From Natrialbaceae archaeon (GTDB taxonomy: Archaea; Halobacteriota; Halobacteria; Halobacteriales; Natrialbaceae), in contig PUPA01000169.1 of the NCBI GenBank assembly GCA_003552885.1, positions 1-34,359 on the forward strand: 34,359 bases of DNA, read 5' to 3'. The notes under the pieces are model-generated. The model had not been told where the DNA came from. It ran no database searches and was given only the letters and a program-made list of their open reading frames with translations. The position numbers and the translations under genes were made by a program. Shown piece by piece: positions 16,400 to 25,668 of the stretch; the stretch's first letter is position 1, and each line of letters opens with the position of its first letter.

Positions 16400-17398
16400 A
16401 TGGCCCAGTGGGTGGCGTTCGCGGCACTCACGGGCGTCGTCCTGGCGCTGTTGCTCGTTCTCTCACACCTCACGACGGTCGCGTTCGAGGACGGTGACGA
16501 CCTCGGGCCGACCACCGACCGGGATCACGGGGGCGACGAACGCGTCGTCGGACCGCGATTCGATCCGTCCAGGTCGGACGGGAGCCGGGACGTCACGGCC
16601 GATCGAACCGACGCCGCATCGTCGCTCCCCTCGACAGAGGTCGTCCGGATCGACGAACCCTCCGAGACGGGTGTCGATCGGAGCCGAGCGGACGGGTCGG
16701 TCGATGGCCGGCGGGGCGAGGAGGTAGCCGGCTCCGACGGACCGGCCATCCGCGGCGAACGAACCGACGACCGGGGCGTCGAACCGGAGTCGCTGTCGAC
16801 CGCGGCGTTGCTCGCGAACGTCGCCGTCTCCCAGGGACTCTTCGCGGTCGTGCTGATCGGCGGGGCGATCTACACGGGAATCCCCGCCGACGCGCTGGGG
16901 ATCGCGTTCGACCGGGCGTACCTCCGGGAGGGGCTGGTCGTCGGCGTCGGGCTCGGGGTGGTCCTCTACGCGCTCAACGAGGTCGGCGCGGCGGGGGCGA
17001 AACGCGCGGAAATCGACCTCAGCGAGGAGCTCCGGGAGCTGCTCGCGCCGGAGTCGGCCGGCGGCTGGCTCGTCCTCCTGTTCGTCGTGTTGCCGATCAT
17101 CGCCGTCTTCGAGGAGCTGTTGTTCCGGGCGGCGCTCGTCGGCGCGCTCTCTGTGGGCTTTGGGATCTCCCCCTGGCTGCTCGCGGTCGGCTCGTCGGTC
17201 GCGTTCGCGGTCGGCCACGGCATGCAGGGCACCGCGGGGGTGATCGTCACGGGCACCCTCGGGTTCGTCCTCGCGGCCGCGTTCGTCCTCACCGGGAGCC
17301 TCCTCGTCGTGATCGTCGCCCACTACCTGATAAACGTCCTCGAGTTCGTCGTCCACGAGGGCCTCGACGTCGACCCGCTCGGAACCACCGGGAGCTAA
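16400..17398 (+). CDS. CPBP-family intramembrane metalloprotease with long N-terminal linker
   Basis: A 332-residue membrane protein. Residues 3-25 form one membrane segment. Residues about 30-130 are a hydrophilic Arg/Asp-rich linker without recognisable fold. From about 135 onward there are several membrane segments bearing the three CPBP/Rce1 motifs: Glu238-Glu239-x3-Arg243, Phe269-x3-His273 and His308-x3-Asn312. This class comprises glutamate/metal-dependent proteases that cleave prenylated or other membrane substrates. All catalytic residues are present. It starts right after the lonB stop, so the two are likely cotranscribed. The long linker after the first segment is unusual for the family. 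Confidence 0.88.
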   Translation: MAQWVAFAALTGVVLALLLVLSHLTTVAFEDGDDLGPTTDRDHGGDERVVGPRFDPSRSDGSRDVTADRTDAASSLPSTEVVRIDEPSETGVDRSRADGSVDGRRGEEVAGSDGPAIRGERTDDRGVEPESLSTAALLANVAVSQGLFAVVLIGGAIYTGIPADALGIAFDRAYLREGLVVGVGLGVVLYALNEVGAAGAKRAEIDLSEELRELLAPESAGGWLVLLFVVLPIIAVFEELLFRAALVGALSVGFGISPWLLAVGSSVAFAVGHGMQGTAGVIVTGTLGFVLAAAFVLTGSLLVVIVAHYLINVLEFVVHEGLDVDPLGTTGS

Positions 17399-17423
17399 GA
17401 GGGCGGGCCCCTTCGCCCGAGCT

Positions 17424-17771
17424 ATGAGCGGCATCCAGTCGTTTCCGGAGCCGGTGCGACGGGCGTTGATCGGGGGCGTGATCCTCTACTTCGCGCTCGT
17501 GCTCGTCGCGGTCGTGACGGGGAACGCCCTCGCCAACCTGCTCTCACTCGCCCTCTTCGGGGTCATCGCCGTCGGTCTCGGGGTCGTCCTGATCCAGGAG
17601 GCCGAGGGTGAACGGACGCCGATCCGCGCGGCGGGCATCCTGCTCGTCGTCGCCGGCGGCGCTCGGTTTGCGTGGCTGGTGACCGGGGAAGGCGTATTCG
17701 AGACGGTGACGACGATCGGCGTGATTTTCGGTATCGCCATCTACGCGTATGCGGTGTACGTCGCGAGCTGA
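17424..17771 (+). CDS. Small membrane protein, unknown function
   Basis: A 115-residue protein with about four hydrophobic segments: residues 14-34, 38-57, 66-84 and 92-113. A short charged loop (QEAEGERTP) lies between the second and third. No catalytic or binding motif is visible. It follows the CPBP gene by 25 bp on the same strand with no clear TATA box between, so it probably belongs to the lonB-CPBP transcript. Confidence 0.75.
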   Translation: MSGIQSFPEPVRRALIGGVILYFALVLVAVVTGNALANLLSLALFGVIAVGLGVVLIQEAEGERTPIRAAGILLVVAGGARFAWLVTGEGVFETVTTIGVIFGIAIYAYAVYVAS

Positions 17772-17793
17772 GACGAAAGCCGCCGCCGGATTT

Positions 17794-18255
17794 ATGCGAC
17801 CGACCGCCGTCGGGGTCGCCGTGCACGTCTCGGTTCTCGGAACGACGATCGAGCTCGACGGGACCGCCGTCGCGGAGCCGGAAGCGGAGATCCGCCGCCA
17901 GCTGGCGGCGTACGAGCGCGGCGAGCGGCGGACGTTCGAGCTGACGGTCGAGGAGCCCCCGGGGCTGACCGGCGAGGTGATGGCCGCGATGGCGGAGATC
18001 TCCTACGGGGAGAGCCGGACGTACGGCGAGCTGGCCGACGAGCTCGACACCGCCCCCGTCGCCGTCGGCGGCGCCTGTGGGCGCAACCCCGTCCCGGTGG
18101 TCGTCCCCTGTCACCGCGTGGTCGGCCACGACGGCGGACTCCGTGGCTACTCGACGGCCGGCGGGGTGGCGACCAAACGGGCGTTACTCGAGTTCGAGGC
18201 CCGACGGTCGGACCCGGCACAGAGCCGGTTCCCGTGGTCGCCTCCGGAGGAATAA
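17794..18255 (+). CDS. ogt: Methylated-DNA-protein-cysteine methyltransferase (Ogt/MGMT)
   Basis: A 153-residue alkyltransferase that takes the alkyl group from O6-alkylguanine onto its own cysteine. The C-terminal domain shows ISYGESRTYGELA (helix-turn-helix), GGACGRNPVPVVVPCHRVV with the acceptor Cys106, and GLRGYSTAGGVATKRALLE. The N-terminal part is short, as in Ogt-type proteins. The start at 17794 was chosen because it lies past the end of the upstream gene; a start at 17749 would overlap that gene by 23 bp, and a GTG at 17821 is also possible. Its stop is followed by a tandem repeat and the converging transporter gene. Confidence 0.88.
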   Translation: MRPTAVGVAVHVSVLGTTIELDGTAVAEPEAEIRRQLAAYERGERRTFELTVEEPPGLTGEVMAAMAEISYGESRTYGELADELDTAPVAVGGACGRNPVPVVVPCHRVVGHDGGLRGYSTAGGVATKRALLEFEARRSDPAQSRFPWSPPEE

Positions 18256-18272
18256 CGCCGACGGCTGACGAG

Positions 18273-18331
18273 GTCGACCGCAGCCTGTTGGACGGAGTCG
18301 ACCGCAGCCTGCTGGACGGGGTCGAATGCAG
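18273..18331. repeat. 24-bp tandem repeat, about 2.5 copies
   Basis: Units 18273-18296 and 18297-18320 share GTCGACCGCAGCCTG-Y-TGGACGG with two differences. A third partial unit begins at 18321 (GTCGAATGCAG). It fills the gap between the convergent ogt and MFS genes. Confidence 0.88.
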
Positions 18332-18359
18332 ACGGCCGAACGGGCCCAGCCCCGGACCG

Positions 18360-19529
18360 TCACCCCTCCGGGAGCCGACTCGTCGCCGCGATCACGAGGA
18401 GTGCGAGCGCCGCCAGCGCGAGAAACGCCTCGTCGAAGAAGCCGAGGTCCGCGGCCGCACCGAAGGCGGCCGGGCTCGCCGCACCGATCGTAAAGGAGAC
18501 GGTCCGGATGACCCCGAAACCCGAGCCCTGGATCTCCGCGGGGAGGGCGACGATCAGATACGACTGGGTGACCGTCGCGAAGCCGAGTAAGGCACTCGAG
18601 AGGATGGTGACCACGACGAGTGGACCAAGCCCGTGGACGAACGGCAACGCGGCGATCCCGACCGCCGAGATCCCCATGACGACGACGAGCGACCGGCGGA
18701 TCCCGATCCGGTCGTAAGCGGCCCCCGAGAGCGGCTGGACGGCGACCCCGAGGGCGAAAAAGAGCCCGAACAGGATCCCGGCCCGGGTCGCCGAGAGCCC
18801 CTTCTCCTCGATGAGATACGTCGGGTAGAAGCCCGTAAACGCCTGCCAGAGACAGACCCCGAGCAACAGCGTCACCGTTCCGTAGCCGACCGACGGTCGG
18901 CGGAGGCCCGCGAAGGTCTCGCGGATCGCCTCGAGGCTGAGCGCGTCCTCGTCGCCGGCGGCCTCGCGGCCGCCGACGGGGACGACCAGCCAGAGGGCGA
19001 CGGCGACGAGGACAAAAAGCGGGATGGCGAACGCGAAGCCGTACTGCCAGGCCACGGCCGCGGCGATCAGTCCCCCGATCGGCGGGAGCACCGACTGGCC
19101 GGCGTCGGCGGCCGCGGAGGTGACGCCGTTTGCCGCCCCGACCCGCTCGGGGTAGAGCCCCGCGAGCAGGGTGTAGCGGGCGACGGCGTACAGGGCGATG
19201 CCGGCGCCAAAGAGCGCGGTCGCGACGAACAACACGGCCGTCGACCCCGCGGTGACGACCAGCCCCAGGGTCAGCGCCGAGACGGCCGTGCTCACGGCCA
19301 GGACGATCCGCTCGCCAAAGCGGTCGGCGAGCAGCCCACCGGGGAGCTGACCGAGGCCGTAGGCGAGAAAGAGGACGGTCAACAGGACGCCGGCGGTCGC
19401 CAGATCGAGGTCGTACGCCTCCCGGAGCTGTGGGAGCACCACCGGGTAGATCATCCGCACGCCGATGGAGAGAAACCAGCCGGCCGCGGCGGCGACGAGG
19501 ATCGGACCACGCCCCTCGCTCCAGAGCAT
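18360..19529 (-). CDS. Major facilitator superfamily transporter
   Basis: A 389-residue integral membrane protein with about 12 hydrophobic segments in two halves. The MFS signature loop between segments 2 and 3 is visible (GGLLADRFGER), and the equivalent in the second half is SGAAYDRIGIRRS. The hydrophilic middle loop is short (GGREAAGDEDALSLEAIRETF). The substrate cannot be told; the pattern is of a drug/sugar or anion exporter type. The start is uncertain: the ATG at 19529 gives MLWSEGRG just before the first membrane segment, while in-frame GTG codons at 19562 and 19604 would add up to 25 residues. It converges with ogt. Confidence 0.82.
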   Translation of the reverse strand: MLWSEGRGPILVAAAAGWFLSIGVRMIYPVVLPQLREAYDLDLATAGVLLTVLFLAYGLGQLPGGLLADRFGERIVLAVSTAVSALTLGLVVTAGSTAVLFVATALFGAGIALYAVARYTLLAGLYPERVGAANGVTSAAADAGQSVLPPIGGLIAAAVAWQYGFAFAIPLFVLVAVALWLVVPVGGREAAGDEDALSLEAIRETFAGLRRPSVGYGTVTLLLGVCLWQAFTGFYPTYLIEEKGLSATRAGILFGLFFALGVAVQPLSGAAYDRIGIRRSLVVVMGISAVGIAALPFVHGLGPLVVVTILSSALLGFATVTQSYLIVALPAEIQGSGFGVIRTVSFTIGAASPAAFGAAADLGFFDEAFLALAALALLVIAATSRLPEG

Positions 19530-19823
19530 CGACCCCTCGTGTCTGATCGTCGTGAGCGTGGACACGCGTGTGAGTGTCTCCGCCGGCGGCTTCTCCGCTC
19601 TCACGTATCAACCTTCCGACTCCCGGCTCCCGGGTGAGGGTGTCGGTAATTCGGTGGACAGAGGTGTCCGAACGGCCGTGTACCGATCGAAGCCGGTTCC
19701 GGAGCGGCCGAAATATCAGATACAAACGTTATCTTTCCGCGGCTGTCGAGAGCCGGAGAGCCGACTCGGAGGGCGCAGGCCGACGCACGAAGCGTTTTGC
19801 CCCCTCGCCGTCGCCGTGGAGGT
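19530..19823. other. Gene-free divergent gap with an AT-rich inverted repeat
   Basis: About 290 bp between the divergent MFS and cupin genes. Only short frames that mirror other reading frames are present. The AT-rich patch 19708-19736 holds the inverted repeat AGATA (19718-19722) / TATCT (19730-19734) with a 7-nt spacer, which may be an operator or TATA region. A second TATA-like GCGTTTTGCC (19793-19801) is about 27 nt before the cupin start. Confidence 0.5.
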
Positions 19824-20225
19824 ATGGTACGAGACCACGACGGGTCGGCGATCCCGTCGGTGTACAACCTCGCCGAGGTGCCCGCGTTCCGCGAGGAGCC
19901 GGGGATCAGACAGTCGGTGTTCCGTGGTAACGACCACCTGCTCGGCTTCTCGATCATCGGCCCCGAAAAGCCCGAGGCCGACCCCCACAGCCACCCCTAC
20001 GAGCAGTCGAACCTGCTGATCGAGGGCCGTCTCGAGTTTCTCGTCGACGGGGAGAGCGTCACCCTCGAGCCGTACGACGCGCTGACGATCCCGCCGGGAG
20101 TCGCCCACACCTCCCGACCGGTCGACGACGACAGGGCCGTCCTGCTCGCGTTCTGGCCACTCCGGGAGGACCGCCTCGAGGCGACGGGCTACCAGGAGGA
20201 GTTCTACGGGACGCCCGGGGAGTGA
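19824..20225 (+). CDS. Cupin-domain protein
   Basis: A 133-residue single-domain cupin. The first conserved box holds the metal ligands (DPHSHPYEQSNLLIEG) and the second ends with PPGVAHTSRP, giving the usual His-His-Glu/Gln-His set. Small haloarchaeal cupins of this type bind a divalent metal and may be dioxygenases, isomerases or sugar-binding sensors; the sequence does not decide. GGAGGT immediately precedes the ATG at 19824, so the start is secure. The stop is followed by a repeat-rich gap and aroA on the same strand. Confidence 0.85.
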   Translation: MVRDHDGSAIPSVYNLAEVPAFREEPGIRQSVFRGNDHLLGFSIIGPEKPEADPHSHPYEQSNLLIEGRLEFLVDGESVTLEPYDALTIPPGVAHTSRPVDDDRAVLLAFWPLREDRLEATGYQEEFYGTPGE

Positions 20226-20239
20226 TCGGCACGTTCGAT

Positions 20240-20361
20240 CGGCAGGGTGGAGCGCCCGGCTGGCAGGGTGGTCGGCTCGCCCGACCGGCAGGGTGACCCG
20301 CTCGCCCAACCGACAGGATGAAGCGATCGACCGACAGGGTGGAGTGCCGACCGGTAGAGTG
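20240..20361. repeat. Six iterated CGGCAGGGTG-like motifs before aroA
   Basis: Copies start at 20240, 20261, 20286, 20311, 20332 and 20352, following the consensus (C/T)GRYAGRRTG and spaced 20-25 bp, close to two helical turns. They fill the gap between the cupin stop and aroA. No TATA box stands between them and aroA. Confidence 0.85.
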
Positions 20362-20388
20362 ATCGGGCGACCGACCGAGGGGCCGAAC

Positions 20389-21675
20389 ATGGACGTCACC
20401 GTCTTCCCGTCCCGCGTGGGCGGGACGGCCCGGGCACCGCCGTCGAAGAGCTACACCCACCGGGCGATCCTCGCGGCCGGCTACGCCGACGGCGCGACCG
20501 TCGAGGATCCCCTCCTGAGCGCGGACACCCGGGCGACCGGGCGGGCCGTGGACCTCTTGGGCGGTGCCGTCGAGGAAGACGGGACCGACGCCCTCGCCGT
20601 GGAGGGATTCGGAGGGAAGCCGGCGGTGCCGGCGGACGTGATCGACTGTGTGAACAGCGGGACGACGATGCGGCTCGTGACGGCGACGGCGGCGCTGGCC
20701 GACGGGACGACGGTGCTCACCGGCGACGGCTCGCTGCGGAGTCGTCCGCAGGGACCCCTGCTCGAGGCGATCACTGACCTCGGTGGGGAGGCCGCGAGTA
20801 CCCGTGCCAACGGGCAGGCACCCCTGGTGGTCACGGGGCCGATCGACGGCGGGCGCGTCGCGATCCCCGGCGACGTCTCCTCCCAGTACGTCACCGCGCT
20901 GTTGATGGCCGGCGCCGTCACCGACGAGGGCGTCGAGATCGTCCTCGAGACGCCGCTCAAGTCCGCGCCGTACGTCGAGATCACCCTCGAGCTGCTCGCC
21001 GACTTCGGGATCGATGCCGGGGCGACCGACGAGGGGTTCTCCGTCGAGGGGAGCCAGCGGTACGCCCCGGAGGGCGGAACGTACGCCGTCCCGGGTGACT
21101 TCTCCTCGATCTCCTACCTCGTCGCCGCGGGTGCACTCGCCGGCGAGGACGTCGTCGTCACGGGAGCCCGACCCAGCGCCCAGGGGGACGTGGCGATCCT
21201 CGAGATCGTCGAGCGGATGGGCGCGGACCTCGAGTGGGACCGGGAGGCCGGCACCGTCGAGGTCTCAGCCGCGGCGCTCGAGGGCGTCGAGGTCGCGGTC
21301 GCGGACACGCCCGATCTGCTGCCGACGATCGCCGTCCTCGGCGCGGTCGCCGACGGAGAGACGCGGATCGTCGACGCCGAACACGTCCGGTACAAAGAGA
21401 CCGATCGCGTGAGCGCGATGGTCGAGGAGCTCGGTCGGATGGGCGTCGAGACGACCGAACGGCGGGATGCACTCACCGTCCACGGTGGGGACTCCCGACT
21501 CCGGGGAGCGACGGTCGACGGCCGGGGCGACCACCGGATCGTCATGGCGCTCGCGGTCGCCGCGCTCGTCGCCGACGGGCCGACGACGATCCGGGGAGCC
21601 GAACACGTCGACGTCTCCTTCCCGGAGTTTTTCGACGTGCTGGCGGCCCTGGGCGTCGACCTCGGCCGGGAGTGA
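20389..21675 (+). CDS. aroA: 3-phosphoshikimate 1-carboxyvinyltransferase (EPSP synthase)
   Basis: A 428-residue enzyme of the shikimate pathway, joining shikimate-3-phosphate and PEP into EPSP. Conserved sites are visible: APPSKSYTHRAI for the phosphate-binding N-terminus, CVNSGTTMRL, LRSRPQGPLLEAI, GDVSSQYVTALL, YKETDRVSAM and DHRIVMALAVAAL. Start at 20389 is the ATG of MDVTVFPSRV; in-frame codons upstream would read through the repeat array. It may be transcribed with the cupin or from within the repeats. It works in the same pathway as the ADH synthase and trp genes further along the window. Confidence 0.95.
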   Translation: MDVTVFPSRVGGTARAPPSKSYTHRAILAAGYADGATVEDPLLSADTRATGRAVDLLGGAVEEDGTDALAVEGFGGKPAVPADVIDCVNSGTTMRLVTATAALADGTTVLTGDGSLRSRPQGPLLEAITDLGGEAASTRANGQAPLVVTGPIDGGRVAIPGDVSSQYVTALLMAGAVTDEGVEIVLETPLKSAPYVEITLELLADFGIDAGATDEGFSVEGSQRYAPEGGTYAVPGDFSSISYLVAAGALAGEDVVVTGARPSAQGDVAILEIVERMGADLEWDREAGTVEVSAAALEGVEVAVADTPDLLPTIAVLGAVADGETRIVDAEHVRYKETDRVSAMVEELGRMGVETTERRDALTVHGGDSRLRGATVDGRGDHRIVMALAVAALVADGPTTIRGAEHVDVSFPEFFDVLAALGVDLGRE

Positions 21676-21727
21676 GCCGTGGACGACCGGATCGGTCACA
21701 GACCGCGTGGCGAGCGGAGCCGCCCGT

Positions 21728-22009
21728 TCAACGGTACAGGGAGAGATACAGCATCCCGAAGCCGACGATGAACGGGACGGTCTCGACGATGTAGAAGGCG
21801 ACGTGTGGCGAGGACAGCTGGGAGGTTATCGTCGTGAGTGCGACGCCCATACTGAGGAAGGCAAAGCCGATGAACGCCGACTCGAGGCGTTTGGTCGGCC
21901 GCGCGCGATATGACTGGAAGCTTATCACCGTCAGGCCGAGCGCCAGGGCGAAGACGGCCATCCGCATGAACATGAGCAGGGCGTCGAGCAGTTCGTTCAC
22001 CACGACCAC
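21728..22009 (-). CDS. Small membrane protein paired with a winged-helix regulator
   Basis: A 93-residue protein with three hydrophobic segments (about 8-30, 45-63, 70-90) separated by a basic loop (SYRARPTKRLES). This resembles a family of short haloarchaeal membrane proteins (DUF7521-like) that sit beside an HTH gene. No catalytic motif is visible. It uses a GTG start at 22009 or a nearby GTG; which one is uncertain. It begins about 21 nt after the regulator's stop on the same strand, so the two form an operon. Confidence 0.7.
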   Translation of the reverse strand: MVVVNELLDALLMFMRMAVFALALGLTVISFQSYRARPTKRLESAFIGFAFLSMGVALTTITSQLSSPHVAFYIVETVPFIVGFGMLYLSLYR

Positions 22010-22030
22010 CCCGCGGCGATCGCCCGCATG

Positions 22031-22384
22031 TCAGCGATCGGCGCCGAGGTCGTCCCACAGCTGGGCGAACCGGTCGGGGAGGTTCTCCTCGCGGAAGATC
22101 CGGACGTCGTACTCGTCGTCCTCCAGGGAGATGACCGTACTGTTGAAGTTACACCGGTACTCGTTGTAGTGGTTGCCGTCGTCGGCGACGAGCGTCCGTT
22201 CTTTGATCAGATCGTGCTGTTTGAGGGTGTCGAGACGCCGGTAGATCGTCGGCTGTGAGAGCTCCAGCCGTTCGGTTAGATCCTTGGCCGAACAGGGCTC
22301 GTGGCTGATCTCAGCCAGAACCGTCCGGGCCTTATCGTCCCCGATGGTGTCGAGAATCTCCTCAATTGGGGTCTCTTCGTCCAT
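22031..22384 (-). CDS. Winged helix-turn-helix transcriptional regulator (ArsR-like)
   Basis: A 117-residue protein. An N-terminal winged helix (about 5-70) includes KARTVLAEISHEP, SAKDLTERLELSQPTIYRRLDTLKQHDLI as helix-turn-helix, and a wing with NHYNEYRCNF. The C-terminus (IFREENLPDRFAQLWDDL) is a likely dimerisation helix. No metal-binding cysteine pair is seen, so it is unlikely to be a metal sensor. The ATG at 22384 is preferred over an upstream in-frame TTG. The TATA box is ATATATAAAGG (22437-22446, minus), leaving a leader of about 30 nt. It probably regulates its own operon with the membrane protein. Confidence 0.85.
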   Translation of the reverse strand: MDEETPIEEILDTIGDDKARTVLAEISHEPCSAKDLTERLELSQPTIYRRLDTLKQHDLIKERTLVADDGNHYNEYRCNFNSTVISLEDDEYDVRIFREENLPDRFAQLWDDLGADR

Positions 22385-22436
22385 GTCTCCGTGATGCCGA
22401 GCGGCCGTCAAAAGGTTTTCTCAAACCGAGATAATC

Positions 22437-22487
22437 CCTTTATATATCAATTATCGACGGTAGAGAGGCCTGTCGGTGATATATGAT
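22437..22487. promoter_or_regulatory. Divergent AT-rich promoter region
   Basis: This is the most AT-rich patch in its vicinity. The minus-strand TATA at 22437-22446 serves the winged-helix gene. The plus-strand TATA GATATATGAT (22478-22487) is about 27 nt before the zinc-ribbon ATG at 22510. Confidence 0.65.
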
Positions 22488-22509
22488 AGTCGGGTGTATA
22501 CGGGCTGGT

Positions 22510-22710
22510 ATGGCAACGACGGACAACTCGTTCAACGGGCTGACCGAGTGGTGTGAGGAGTGCGGTATGGACACCCTACACGAGGTCAACATCCAGATCG
22601 TGACCGAAGCGACCGAAGGCGAGAACACGCAGTTCTCCCGGGAACCCTACCGGGTCCGGGAGTGCCAGCGGTGTGGCAACCGTGACCGCCAGCGGATGAA
22701 CAACGCCTGA
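22510..22710 (+). CDS. Small zinc-ribbon protein
   Basis: A 66-residue protein with two CxxC knuckles, CEEC (WCEECGMDTLHEV) and CQRC (RECQRCGNRDRQR), separated by about 34 residues. This is the pattern of the haloarchaeal one-domain zinc-ribbon micro-proteins. The CxxCG pairs should bind one zinc ion. The function is not known and nucleic-acid or protein binding is plausible. The ATG at 22510 fits the TATA box at 22478-22487. An ATG at 22483 lies inside that box and is unlikely. Confidence 0.82.
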   Translation: MATTDNSFNGLTEWCEECGMDTLHEVNIQIVTEATEGENTQFSREPYRVRECQRCGNRDRQRMNNA

Positions 22711-22773
22711 TCGGCGGATTCGGCCACGGTTCTCGGACCGACCTTCCACCGACGGAGTCGAGACGGTGACCGA

Positions 22774-23343
22774 TCAGTCGTCGCCGTCCTCGTCGACGAC
22801 GACGACCTCGCCGTCGACGACGTCGACGTTGATCAGCGTCTTGACGTGGTAGCCGGCGTCGGCGACCGCGTTCTCGCCGCCGACTTTCTTGATGACGGCG
22901 ACGGTATCGACGACCTCCGCGCCGATCCCGTCGAGGGCCTCGAGCACCGCCGCCAAGGTGCCGCCGGTCGAGAGCACGTCGTCGAGCACCAGCACCCGCT
23001 CGCCGGCTCGGACGTCGTTTATGAACATCTCGGACTCCGAGTAGCCCGTCTCCTGGGCGATGGCGACCTCCCCGTCGAGGCCGTACTCGCGTTTGCGGAT
23101 CACGGTGAGGGGGATGTCGGTCATCAGCGAGACGGCCGTCGAGATGTGGATCCCCATCGCCGCGGGGGTGACGATCCGGTCGACCTTCCGGAGCTCGGCC
23201 TTGCGGATGATCCCGATGACGATCTCCCGGAGCAGTCCCGGATCCAGCATGGGGACGCCGTCGCTGATCGGGTGAACGAAGTACTGGTAGTCGCCTTTCT
23301 CGACGATCGGCGCCTCGAGCAACGACGTTTTCAGCTGATCCAT
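22774..23343 (-). CDS. hpt: Hypoxanthine/guanine-type phosphoribosyltransferase
   Basis: A 189-residue type I PRTase. The PRPP-binding loop VLVLDDVLSTGGT is at 117-129, and the N-terminal YQYFVHPISDGVPML matches the archaeal HGPRTase-like family used in purine salvage. The C-terminus is acidic (VVVVDEDGDD). The ATG at 23343 lies about 27 nt from a TATA-like GCTTTTAC (23367-23374, minus), so the mRNA is probably leaderless. Specificity could be adenine or hypoxanthine/guanine; sequence alone does not settle this. It is divergent from gpmI. Confidence 0.88.
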   Translation of the reverse strand: MDQLKTSLLEAPIVEKGDYQYFVHPISDGVPMLDPGLLREIVIGIIRKAELRKVDRIVTPAAMGIHISTAVSLMTDIPLTVIRKREYGLDGEVAIAQETGYSESEMFINDVRAGERVLVLDDVLSTGGTLAAVLEALDGIGAEVVDTVAVIKKVGGENAVADAGYHVKTLINVDVVDGEVVVVDEDGDD

Positions 23344-23520
23344 GTCGCCCGTCGGGGGGTGACCGAGTAAAAGCTGACGAAAGTCGCCAATCGCCCGGTG
23401 GGAGCCGGCCACCGTCGCCAGCGTCCGACGCCCCCATCCCGACCACGTCCGACGGTCCGGCGTCGGCCGCACCCGACCGACAACGACAGCTAGTTGTCCG
23501 GCGGCCGTCATCGCCCCTGT

Positions 23521-25047
<1,527 letters not shown>

Positions 25048-25123
25048 CACTGGCGGCACGGATCGTCGTCCCGCGGCCGGCGGACACTCGAACGGCGCCG
25101 GTGGCGAACCACGACCGGTCGGA

Positions 25124-25473
25124 TCAGACGTCCTCGAGGGCGTAGTAGACTCCGCCGAGGACGAGCCCGAAGACGACGTGTCCGACGCCGCTCATCGGGT
25201 CGAGCCCGAGAGCCGGGCGAAGCCGACGACCGCGGCGAACACGAGCCCGAGGATCGCCGAGTGGGCCATGTGGATGAGCCAGCCGAGCTCGCCGGCCGGT
25301 CCCTCGATCCCGTACATCACCGGGATCGCCATCTCCAAAACGTTCGTCGTCATCGCCGTCATCAGCAGGCCGAAGACGACGCCGCCAGCGAGTCCGCCGG
25401 CGACGCCCGCTTTCCAGTTTCCGGGTAGCCCGTCCGTCCCGACTCCGTCGGTAGTCCGCGTTTCGGTCGACAT
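25124..25473 (-). pseudogene. Internally deleted, frameshifted membrane-protein gene
   Basis: The first part (25192-25473) reads 93 residues with two membrane segments (AGVAGGLAGGVVFGLLMTAM and LIHMAHSAILGLVFAAVVGF) and ends LSGSTR. A second frame (25124-25195) begins at the overlapping ATGA and encodes 23 residues, MSGVGHVVFGLVLGGVYYALEDV. Haloarchaeal proteins of this family, as I recall them, run on to about 160 residues with further membrane segments and end in a GH-V-V-(Y/F)-G-x-V-L-G-x-x-Y motif. Here the middle is missing and the C-terminal motif is in another frame. This looks like a deletion that removed about 50-60 codons. A functional two-ORF gene is less likely. Confidence 0.55.
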
Positions 25474-25668
25474 ACGGTAGCCACGTCGACCGCCCGCGTA
25501 GAGTCGGTATTCCGGTCGTGCGATCGACTCACACTTCCGCCGAGCCCTCGGTCTCCTGGCGCTCAGCTCTCACTTCCGCCGATCCGTCCGCTCCCCACCG
25601 GTTCGGCCGACTTCCGGAGACGTGGGCCGTCGGGTATACGTGGGCCGTCGGATAAGGATTCGGCCGTA
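25474..25668. repeat. Gap with short direct repeats, including an 18-bp tandem pair
   Basis: CGTGGGCCGTCGG begins both 25621-25638 and 25639-25656, giving a tandem pair of 18 bp. CACTTCCGCCGA occurs at 25532-25543 and 25571-25582, 39 bp apart. No gene is seen in the 195 bp between the aldolase stop and the degenerate membrane-protein gene. Confidence 0.75.

Noticed and set aside
17749..17793. Upstream start of the methyltransferase at 17749
   Set aside because: It would overlap the preceding gene by 23 bp and add residues that do not look like the family N-terminus.
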